This document shows, piece after piece, positions 24,227-33,356 of a stretch of DNA of 64,000 bases (position 1 is the stretch's first letter; every line of letters begins with the position of its first letter). Source of the stretch: Hymenoscyphus infarciens (taxonomy: Eukaryota; Ascomycota; Leotiomycetes; Helotiales; Helotiaceae); the NCBI GenBank assembly GCA_001414345.1, contig LLCB01000058.1, positions 165,505-229,504 on the forward strand, in the 5' to 3' direction. The translations under genes and the position numbers were made by a program. The notes beneath the pieces are model-generated. The model was not told the origin of the DNA. It saw nothing but the letters and a program-made list of their open reading frames with translations, and made no database searches.

Positions 24227-25220
24227 TTACTGTGAACCCTCAACATTCTTGACAAGTTCCTCCAACTACTCCGCCACAAAAGCCGGGTTGTCCTTCTGAA
24301 TACAATGCCCAGCCCCCGGAGCAAGAAGCGGTCCCTTCGTTCTATCCGCATCAGTGAGTCCACAAAGCCCCTCGTTATACTTCTGCCACATCCCCTTTTC
24401 ATTAATAAAAGTCTTCGGTCTCAGTCAAGGGTAAATTTACGGTTGCGTTTATCTCTCCTCCAACCAGCCCCTTTGGAACCTTAAGCATATCCCATGTGTT
24501 TAGGCTTTGAAGGATCAGGTAGAAGATCTTTGAAATCTCGTCGATCGAAGCCCGCTTTGATTACTGCACTTGATCCAAATATGGCGGCTATTTTGGTGTA
24601 AGCAGCTTCGGAAACATCAAGTTCCAAGCCTGCCGGGAATATCATCTCTAGTTCAAAATCTGGATCCTTGGGATTTGGCCAGATATCCGCGAATTCGACA
24701 TTTCCGGGATTGGAGTTGAGGAAGAGAATTCCTTCGAGAATGGTGGGGAGCCTGTGGCCAGTTGGTTAGAATATTCAAATAAAGAAGCGGGTAATGGTTA
24801 TCTGTCCGCATCTCTTCTTGCGACATGTGCACCAATGCTATTGTTTACGAAAACAATGCACGAAGAACGATCAGGAGAGATCACTTGAATTAGTTCGTGA
24901 AGCTCCTTCGTGACAGCGTCCAAAGTATGAGCATAGCAAGGATCCTTGCTAGGGAGGGTTTCACGAAGGTCTCTTGAAGAAGAACCTTGTCTATAACGAT
25001 CATAGGTGATCGATCAGCCATGGTTTTGAAGTGACATTCGAATGTTGGTGGAACTGTCCTTTGGTCTCATTCCAACTGACTTGTGATAGTCCAAGACCGT
25101 TGATAAAGACGATTAGGAGATTACTTTCCGCATCTCCTTCGAAAAGTTGTTATTCTACAGGAGCATCTGGCTTTGAAAGAATTACCACGGTGGACCTCTT
25201 GAAATGGACGAATACTTGCA
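24227..25220 (-). pseudogene. Alpha/beta-hydrolase relic
   Basis: On the minus strand, translated blocks in shifting frames line up as one alpha/beta-hydrolase. They read NLLIVFINGLGLSQVSWNE (around 25110-25050), TYDRYRQGSS (about 25000), IVFVNNSIGAHVARRDADR (about 24850-24800), LPTILEGILFLNSNPGN (about 24750), SLNTWDMLKVPKGLVGGE (about 24500) and GPLLAPGAGHCIQKDNPAF near the end, which includes the catalytic-histidine region. Lesions are visible. There is an in-frame TAA before the first block and frameshifts near 25010, 24560 and 24420. The nucleophile elbow is changed from the usual GHSxG to NNSIG. An intron donor reads gacag|at where GT is expected, and a TAG sits at 24266-24268. Several changes are C-to-T or G-to-A. 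The gene is dead as read, and its substrate is unknown. Confidence 0.8.
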
Positions 25221-27297
25221 GTTCTCAGATTGTGTTTGGGGAAGCCAGCGATGGTTGAGTTTGAGTGCTGACGGATGTATATCTCCAACAGACGAAATTC
25301 GTCATCTCCTACCTGGCAGACTAGCACGCAGGGATAGCATGGGAAGTACGCTGGTACTGACATCTACTTGTATGTTGGTGGCGTTGCTAAGTGAAAATGG
25401 GGTTTTTTGGGTATGTATTCACCTCAAATGAGACTTGGGTGTGCTTGAAATTCCTGGGCAATGATAGCGCATCTCAGATAAAAGAGTACATAAAGAAAGT
25501 GGCAATGAGGAGCAATCGAATCACCGAGAAAACAGGGGAATGAGACCGGGGGTTTGGAAAGATATAAACCGCCATTACGTGTACGGCTCGATCGTCGTGC
25601 TCACCACAACACAACTTCTTGAGTCCCGGAAGGAAAGCACAAAACCAAACTAAAATTTTCAGAATTTTGAGAATTTACTTATTGGTCTTGTATCGAAGCT
25701 TGCAATTTTTCAATTAGTGGTTGCGATTCTATCACAGATTTGCGACTGTATCTCATGTACTAAAATCTAACGATCGAGCCGTACCTGTAGAGACCGCCAT
25801 CAAGATTAATATCACCAAAATAACCTCCACCCTTGAGGACCCAGTAAGAATATAAATAGATAACAAAACAAAACTAATACTACAAAAAGATTCCTGCTCG
25901 CATTGATAAAATTCAACGCGAACGCCTCCGTACAGTTAGAGCAAGGCCTGTCTGATAATTCGCAGACTGAGAGATATACAACTACAACCAGTAAGCGCCC
26001 CTGTCATTGTCCAAATCACATCCACTTAAAAAGTTATTCCAGAAGGCCCAGGATAATTAAATCAAGACCTTAATCTTGCATAAAATTCTAAAGATAATTC
26101 AGACTCGTTCCTCCTTTTTTTCCGACGTATTTTCAAATAGATTAACTCAAGTACCTCGACTCTCTTAGTGCAATATCATTCTGTGAATATCATCCAGGTA
26201 TACCCTAAAGGATGACAAGAACTCTGACAAACACCTGAACAAATTCAGAGTAACAGAGCACCCACTCAAGTAATGAATTGAACAAGCCTGGGTTCGCACG
26301 CCTCATCACTGACATGGCTCAGTACCAACGAGAAAGGAGACCCGAAAAAGGGTTAGAAGACAGATCAAAAGACAGCTATTTTGACGACTGTACTTTCTTT
26401 CCAACCATACTTTTCCCGCTTTTTTCAGAGAGTGTAAATCCCACCCTCAAAAGCGAAATGAAAACTCGAAGTTTAAAACAAAAACCTACCGGCCAATATC
26501 GATATCTGCCAGTATGTTCACAACAGGTAAAGGGTAGCAAGAGTCTCGCTCATCACGGCCTTCTCTGCAGGTCCACTGCAGTGTCACACCGAGCAAGGCA
26601 CCCCCCCCCGCCTCCTACACTGCATCAATAAACGATATCCTTATGATCTTAGCAACTATATAATATGATATATAAATTACAATTAAACCTTGAAATGGGA
26701 GCTGCAATACTATTAGCTATATAAATGAGTCTGTGCCAATCCCATTGGTTTATAAGTATGAGTATGGTTCTTCTATCAAGAAAATATGTTCAATCAAAAG
26801 TAATCCTTTCCCTCAAGAATCGAACAGAGATAAACCTGATCAAACCACGGAAGGAATATATGCAATCGCAACCACGCCCCCTTCCTTCTGTTGCAAAGAC
26901 TTTGCGAAGCTCTCCATTCGTCATTCCCCGCAGTTGTGTAACCAAAAACGTGCTCGCATCGCCGTTCGCACACATATCCACCGCCACCCCACGAGAGATT
27001 TGCCGGCCATACGAGTATTTTCTACCCCTTTCTAACCCCGTCGCTTCCGAAATTTGATGCCTCCCCCCCCCTGACTTTTCGCGCAAATATTCTCTTCAAT
27101 TTTTCATCTGTAGTAGTGCTGAGCCTGATAGTGGTCGGCGTACCATGATATCCCGGAAATGAACAACGCCGCGAAAATGCAATTCCCCCCCTTAAAACAC
27201 CACAGCAAATAAAGCGCTTTTTCCCATGAACAAAAAGATTGTTCCAGCCCATATTGACAAAAATAAAGAACACATGACTCGAATAAAAGAGTCACCA
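25221..27297. other. Intergenic, no gene recognised
   Basis: Only short frames without family resemblance are seen. It contains a 204-bp inverted-repeat structure (25581-25784), listed separately. The part nearest 27297 is the 3' side of the minus-strand membrane-protein gene. Confidence 0.5.
25581..25784. repeat. Inverted repeat, possible small foldback element
   Basis: gtacggctcgatcgt at 25581-25595 and its exact complement acgatcgagccgtac at 25770-25784 face each other across about 174 bases of AT-richer sequence. Short flanking words (accgccat) also recur just outside on both sides. It could be a decayed terminal-inverted-repeat element. Confidence 0.45.
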
Positions 27298-28242
27298 TCA
27301 AATAAAACTCGCTTTGGTGGCAGGCGGTGTTGTTGGCTGGAGCCAAGATCTCTCGCCCTCATCGTCTTCCGGGACTGGAGGAATTGGTATTTTTCGTCGG
27401 TCGCCCATATCTCTTATCGTTGGCCGAGACTCATTGGAGGCCGTTGAAGGACTTCGATGCCAATTCTTGATACTCCTTCGGGATGTATCTGGTAACTCGA
27501 CAATCTCGTAGACAATCGGATCGTGATCCGATTCCGCAATTGATTCGTCGTCAGTGCCTCCATGGCCTTTCCCCGGCCCGAGTTCATGAATTGGATAAGT
27601 CTGATAGCGATTGTCCGTGGGAGATTTTGGACCCGGGGAAGCAAGCTCGGCGATATAATGATGACTTTGTTGACTCGGTGAAGGGCTCATGCTGGGTTTG
27701 TAGAAACTGTGCGGGCTACCGATCCGGTTTTCTTTATAGCTGTCTTGCCGACTACCACTCCTACTTTCTGTATGGTGGCTCCCCAACCTGCTATTACTTC
27801 GACTATCGAGCCGGCTTGCCATGCGACTATTATTCAGCGTCTCTGCGCGACTATCGACTCTGCTGCCCTGACGCTCCTTGTCCATAAAAGTTGTATGCGT
27901 AGGCGCTGGAGAAAAGGTAAGGTCGTATTCCGGTCGCTCCAACATTTTTTGTTTTCGTCGCCGGAAAAGTAGGAATAGCCATATGATCAGAGCAAGAACA
28001 GCAAGAGGAATGGCGACTCCCATTGCCACTTTTGCACCAATTGGTAAAGTCGAAGTGGAAGAGGAAGACGACGACGCCGCTGCTGCTGTGGCCGTTGAGC
28101 TCGCCGGGCCAGTGTATGTGTTTCGTGGAGCCGATGGCACACCCGTAGCCGCAATTATAGCCGTCGGAAGCGCATTCTCCTCTGTCGTTGACGTCGGCAC
28201 TGGAATGGCGTATATCGTAGCCAGAGGGACAGAACTCGCCAT
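27298..28242 (-). CDS. Single-pass membrane protein with Ser-rich ectodomain
   Basis: I take the first ATG at 28242, giving 314 residues in one exon. The upstream in-frame extension begins at a TTG codon. The N-terminal 65 residues are Thr/Ala/Ser-rich (a run of serines precedes STLPIGAKVAMG). One strong transmembrane helix follows, VAMGVAIPLAVLALIIWLFL, with a basic stop-transfer FRRRKQK. The remainder is a Ser/Arg-rich cytoplasmic tail with SR repeats (SRLDSRSNSRLGS) and a Pro-rich end (IPIPPVPEDDEGE). The layout resembles fungal Mid2-like cell-wall sensors, but no signal peptide is present, so an upstream exon may be missing. A perfect donor sequence (cag|gtacgt) lies just 5' of this ATG near 28305, but I could not connect it in frame to an ATG. 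Function unknown. Confidence 0.65.
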   Translation of the reverse strand: MASSVPLATIYAIPVPTSTTEENALPTAIIAATGVPSAPRNTYTGPASSTATAAAASSSSSSTSTLPIGAKVAMGVAIPLAVLALIIWLFLLFRRRKQKMLERPEYDLTFSPAPTHTTFMDKERQGSRVDSRAETLNNSRMASRLDSRSNSRLGSHHTESRSGSRQDSYKENRIGSPHSFYKPSMSPSPSQQSHHYIAELASPGPKSPTDNRYQTYPIHELGPGKGHGGTDDESIAESDHDPIVYEIVELPDTSRRSIKNWHRSPSTASNESRPTIRDMGDRRKIPIPPVPEDDEGERSWLQPTTPPATKASFI

Positions 28243-29898
28243 ATTGACGGTGATGGACAATGATGGATGAAGGAGATAAGAAGGGAAGAATGCAGAAAAT
28301 AACGTACCTGACGCCTCCAAAATCCTTCGAGGCTTCGGTAGGATCCTACGCTTTTCGCTACTGCATCTTTCTCGTACATCTCAGCATCAGCAAGCGGGTT
28401 GGCTAGGCCGTTGGCAAGCCCCTGGCTGTGCGACCAGCCTGAGCTGTGCCTGTGGTGTGCCTGTCCAGTTGAGATGATGCCAATGGCATGTACGGAGTAA
28501 GATGACCCACGAGGGGCAGGTAGATAGAGTATCACTGGCTCTTGTTTGGCTGTTTGGGTGGTGGAGGGTACGAGCAAGAGTCGAGCCTGTGAGGGGAAGG
28601 GGAGCTTCTCTTCCTACGCCGCAGAAGAACATGAAATGCCATGCCTTGCGCACTTGCGAATCGCATCATGTCTGTTTTGGGAGCCGCAGTAGAGGATACA
28701 ACGTCTCGAGCTCTCAGAGGGACGAAGAGGGGAGGGTACATGTCTGGCGGAATCCGATCAATTGCCATTCTTGGGTTGAGCCGCTTCATCGTGTGTATCG
28801 TATCTGGTGAGCCATTGTACGGCTGTGTACTGTACGAGTCGTACTATCCCAAGCGTCTCTCTAGCCTTCCAATAATCCGGGAAAAAACGTGGAAGAGGCA
28901 CGGAAGAGGGGTCAAAAGCCACGATGGACCGCCAATAATAGAACAAATACCCGGCGGAAAAACCTCTTTTCCCGCGAGTTGGTTGGAGGGTTGGGGATGC
29001 CAACAACGATGTTTGTGCCTGGCTGCATAGTATTGAATTGGAAATTTGGAAAAGACCAATGGCGTTGCTGATGCCGTATGTAGCAGGTTGAAAAGAGGTT
29101 GGAGATGTGGCCAGCGATTCTCGAGGGCTGCAGGCATTAGCACTCATCAATGCCCCCTCCAATAAAACTTCCCTGGAGGTGCTGACTGTTTGTACTTAAC
29201 CGCCGTCTCAATTATGGCGATCGAGCTTGGGAATCCATTTTGCCTTCATCAACGCATTTATGCTTTGTAGCTCCCTTCCCGCATTGTACGGAGTACTTTG
29301 AATTTCCCGACTAAATTAACGAATTCGACGCGAATTGGCAGGAGAAACGAAAAAGGCACCGGAGGTGGAGGAGGGAGGGCGACGTCCTCGTCTTCCTCGA
29401 ATATCGATGCAGTTCTCGAGACCGGATGCGGATTGGAATGGGAAACTATTCCTCTGCCTGGTCGGCTCCTTTACGTTGATTTGATATGCGCTTTTTCGTA
29501 CTCGAACGATCTCTGGTCAGCAAACCTGCTGCTTTGCAATCATTGATAGCCATGCCTTTTTCGGCTGTTTGACGCGTCTTTTTGATCATCCATGTGTTCC
29601 TTAGGATTGAGTCAGGAACCTGCAAACATTCGCAATGCAGGTGCTACAAGAGAAAAACGTGACGAGGTGGAGAAACTTGCGAATCAGACTGTGCAGCTCT
29701 ATCATTGTTTCCTTCACTGTTGCTTTGGCTGAGATGGCGTTCATTCTCACCCAATTGATCAAAATCAACACACTCATGATTTTATTTTTATACACATAAT
29801 CACCAGAATTCATTTTCATTTATTATTTTCAAACCAAACACATCTAAATCAACAACCCTAAGGCCCGGCATAACCATAACTTGATTATTCTCTGAACC
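28243..29898. other. Intergenic, no gene recognised
   Basis: Open frames on both strands (28387-28653, 28641-29030 and 28758-29162) have no recognisable domain or splice partners. Part of the minus-strand frame ending near 28305 could be an upstream exon of the membrane protein. Confidence 0.4.
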
Positions 29899-30338
29899 AT
29901 GGCATCTCCCGCCAATTCCAGCGAGGGCCTCAACCTACACACGATCCTGAACACCTCCCTGATAAACGTCAACGAATCCTTAAACCAAACCTTGAGTACT
30001 CAAAGAGATTATGTCGTCAACTTTGTGCGGCAAAGAACGAAACCATCATCAAATTAGCTGAACGCCTCCCAGTTCAGCAAGAACTGGATTGGGAGAAGCT
30101 TTTATACGAGGAATCGGAGATCGACAATTCTCAAGACGCGTCGAATAAAACACACAACCAGATGACTGAACACAAGATGGATATCTCTGAAGACCTTAGA
30201 CTCGGCATCTCAAATGCCCCCCAAAAAAGAAGACATCGAACCTCTCAGCGATCTTCCCGATTGACTCCTCATGAGTACATTATCCTATCTCCCATCTTCT
30301 ACATATCTATCATATGTTGTCAATCTGAAGTCAGGTGA
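29899..30338 (+). pseudogene. Candidate frameshifted small ORF, unknown function
   Basis: An ATG at 29899 opens a 52-codon frame (MASPANSSEGLNLHTILNTS and onward) that stops at 30055-30057. From about 30027 a second frame runs on for 103 codons to a TGA at 30336-30338, with similarly protein-like composition (NETIIKLAERLPVQQELDWE). The two halves read naturally as one hydrophilic protein of about 145 residues with a one-base slip near 30027. There is no intron-like sequence between them. It may be a young pseudogene, a sequencing slip or coincidence. I do not recognise the family. Confidence 0.4.
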
Positions 30339-31174
30339 ATGTGACTGCAGGGGGCTGTGTTAAGAAGTAAACAAACTCTAAGCGACTTCCAAGTAAACAA
30401 AGTTCAATGTAAACAATTCTTATATTAGAATTCCTCGGAATTGTAATATCTTCAGAGTTCCCATCGTCAGAGTACCCACCTTCGCTTATTTCATGGCCAC
30501 TGGACTCTAGGTATACTTAAAGAACCTTTCAATTCATAGCTAGCTATTCGTTATTCTTATTCGTATATATCGTGTTCATATATTAAAAAACTAGATTAAC
30601 TATTTTTTTATTGTAACCTGAACAATCAAGTCTTTGGAGTAATAGTAGCTTAGACTAGTCCCAACAAAAACTCAGCCTAAGTAAAACAAAACAAAAACAA
30701 AGAAAAGTGGGAAAAGGGAGAAAAAGGGAGAAAAAATCCGAAAGAAAAAAAGCTTTTATTATTAATTATTAAGTGATCATCTATCTCTATCCATCTCTCC
30801 AGTCCAAACTTTTCTCTAAATCCAAAGATACTCCAATGACAAGAAAAAGCAAAGCGACCCATTCGAATCCCTCAACCACCAACCAAAAACTTATCCAGCA
30901 GTTAGAATTCCCCGCGAAGAAAACCCTCAAAATTGAAAACATTAAATATCCTAGAAAAAAACAAGCACACAACCAACACTCCCCCGCCAAAATCCCGAAA
31001 ACAGCCGTCCAAAATTATTGTTCATGATAGAGCAAGTCGAAAAAAGCTCAGTTCGCGCCTTGCTTCCCGTGGTTTGTGAGAAGATGGTTTCGAAATAACG
31101 AAGAGAGTTGTTGGAAGTGGGTTTTCTGGGGAAAGAAAGTATGATTGGTGACGACGGGTGACGAAGTGAGTACT
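30339..31174. other. Intergenic, AT-rich, no gene recognised
   Basis: The stretch is AT-rich with homopolymer runs (for example 30596-30612 and 30690-30755). It is probably the 3' flank of the mucin-like gene. Confidence 0.5.
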
Positions 31175-33356
31175 TTAGGCAGCATTTCGCTTGACGCCTG
31201 GTACAGCTGCGCCAGCAGTTACAGTGGCGACTGGTACAGCTGCGACAGCAGTTACACTGACGATTGGATTTGTGACAGTAGTTGGACGGGCGACTGGTAG
31301 GGTTACGAGAGTAGTTGGCTGGGCGACTGGTGCAGTTACGAGAGTAGTTGGCTGGGCGACTGGTGCAGTTACGAGAGTAGTTGGATTGGCGACTGGTACG
31401 CTTACAGGAAGAGTTGGAACGGTGACTGGTGCGCTCACAGGAAGAGTTGGAACGGTGACTGGTGCGCTCACAGGAAGAGTTGGAACGGTGACTGGTACGC
31501 TCACAGGAAGAGTTGGAACGGTGACTGGTACGCTCACAGGAAGAGTTGGAACGGTGACTGGTACGCTTGCAGGAAGAGTCGGAACGGTGACTGGTACGCT
31601 CACAGGAAGAGTTGGAACGGTGACTGGTACGCTTACAGGAAGAGTTGGAATGGTGACTGGTACGCTCACAGGAAGAGTTGGAATGGTGACTGGTACTGGT
31701 AGAGTTGTAGTAGGAAGCGCAATAATGCTACTAGTAGTCGTTGACGTGCTCGTGGTAGTAGACGACGTACTATAATAAATTAGCCGATGTTTTGGTCGCG
31801 GAATAAGGAGCCGAGAGCAGGGAGACTCTTAGCTCCAAAAACAAAGAGGATTTGCTTACGTTGTAGTAGAGCTTGTAGATGGGCTAGTAGTAGACCCACT
31901 GCAACAAATTAGCCGATGTTTTGGTCGTTGAATCAGGGGCAGAGTGGAGCTAGTAAGGAGGAAGCTTGCGCTCTAATACTAAAAATCGGAGCTTAAAAAA
32001 GGGAAGATTCTCTTACGTGGAAGTAGACTCCGTGGTGGATGTGGTAGAAGGAGTTGTAGTAGTGGATGTGGTAGAAGAGGTTGTAGTAGTAGACTGAGTC
32101 TATAAAATGTGTTAGATAAGAGAATTTATTAAAAGATATTAAAGAGTTTTCTTACAGTGGAAGTAGCGACTGGGTCCTGATCATTAAACCCAGACTAGTA
32201 AATCTGTTAGATAAGGGAATTTATTAAAAGATAAATGAGGAGTTTTCTTACGGTGGTGGAAGTGGTGGAAGTGGTAGAAGTGGTAGAAGTGGTAGAAGTG
32301 GTGGAAGTGGTGGAAGTGGTGGAAGTGGTAGAAGTCGTAGAAGGAGTTGTGGTAGTAGACTGAGTCTATAAACGTGTTAGATGAGAGAATTTATTAAAAG
32401 ATACTTTCCGAGGGTTTTCTTACAGTGGAAGTGGCGACTGGGTCCTGATTGTTAAACCCGGTCTGGCAAATGTGTTAGATGAGGGAATTTATCGAAAGAG
32501 ACTGAAGAGTTTTCTTACGTTGGAAGTCGTGGAAGCAGTAGAAGTCGTAGAAGGAGTTGTAGTAGTAGACTGAGTCTATAAAATGCGTTAGATGAGAGGA
32601 ATTTATTAAAAGATACTTTCCGAGGGTTTTCTTACAGTGGAAGTGGCGACTGGGTCCTGATTGTTAAACCCGGTCTGGCAAATGTGTTAGATGAGGGAAT
32701 TTATCGAAAGAGACTGAAGAGTTTTCTTACGTTGGAAGTCGTGGTTGGGGATTGAGTGACAGTTCTATAGGAGCTCGGAATCAGTATACTTCTTTGGGGA
32801 TATTTGAGGAGTAAAAGGAGTAAGCGAAAGTTTGTGAGTAATGTCTCAGCTTTGGGAGTTATCCAAAGGAAAAATTTACTCACATTGGCTGAACAATGGT
32901 GATTGGCTCGACAGTGGTGATCTGCAACAAATCAGTATAAGTTTTTCTCGCTGTTTCAGGAGTCGGGAGTTGCGAGTAAGGATAAAACTCGCTCTTGACT
33001 ACTAAGGGTAGGAGTTCAAAAGGGGAACAAAGGGCTATATTGCTTACGGTGGCAGCAGGTTTCTTGTAGCCGTTATTGTGATGATTCTCCCCCTTGTGCT
33101 TGTAGCCGCGATCCTTGCCGTATCCCCAGGCACGGGCATTCAAGTACTTGTCCTCAGAGTGATCACCGGAATACTTGCCCTCAGAGTGCTTGTCGCCGGA
33201 GTACTTGTTCTCAGAGTGCTTCTCGCCAGAGTACTCATCACCGTACTTGTCTCCATTGTAGAACCCTGGTGCCTTAGCATTAGCAGCTGCTGGGAGAGCG
33301 GCGGCTTGAACACAAGCGACGAGGAAAGCCGCAGCGGTGATTTTATTGAATTGCAT
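31175..33356 (-). CDS. Secreted mucin-like repeat protein with duplicated exons
   Basis: I read eleven exons: 33356-33048, 32921-32884, 32764-32731, 32674-32636, 32575-32519, 32462-32424, 32365-32252, 32194-32156, 32099-32017, 31898-31860 and 31769-31175. All frames join, giving 461 residues. Exon 1 has a signal peptide (MQFNKITAAAFLVACVQAAA) and a Tyr/Lys/His repeat zone (KYSGDKHSEGKYSGDHSEDK). The middle is Thr/Ser-rich and alternates two exon types: TQSTTTTPS-type (57, 114 and 83 bases) and a 39-base exon encoding TGFNNQDPVATST or SGFNDQDPVATST (three copies). The last exon encodes about nine copies of the 11-mer SVPVTVPTLPV, then diverged APVAQPTTLVT units and a KRNAA end. It is probably a heavily O-glycosylated wall or surface protein. 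I do not recognise a named family. Introns are conventional GT-AG and themselves near-identical between modules. Confidence 0.75.
31386..31698. repeat. 33-base coding tandem repeat
   Basis: About nine in-phase 33-base units lie in the last exon of the mucin-like gene. They encode (S/A)(V/A)PVT(V/I)PTLPV on the minus strand. Units differ by a few bases, suggesting recent slippage or recombination. Confidence 0.9.
32156..32764. repeat. Tandem exon-intron module duplication
   Basis: The block 32424-32635 (exon 6 and exon 5 with their introns) is nearly repeated 212 bases further on, at 32636 and beyond. Both exons and the intron words (tgtgttagatgagggaattt and agatactttccgagggtttt) recur. A third, more diverged copy is around 32156-32365. 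Exons in the block are all phase 0-0, so each duplication keeps the reading frame. Confidence 0.85.

Noticed and set aside
31191..31775. Plus-strand repeat ORF (RVGTVTGTLTG repeats)
   Set aside because: It is the reverse shadow of the 33-base repeats in the last exon of the minus-strand mucin-like gene, which has a signal peptide and consistent splicing.
31175..33356. Precursor of ribosomal cyclic peptides (repeats plus signal peptide)
   Set aside because: The repeats are not separated by Kex2-type KR or RR sites; only one KR is seen, at the very C-terminus, and no UstY-like neighbour exists.
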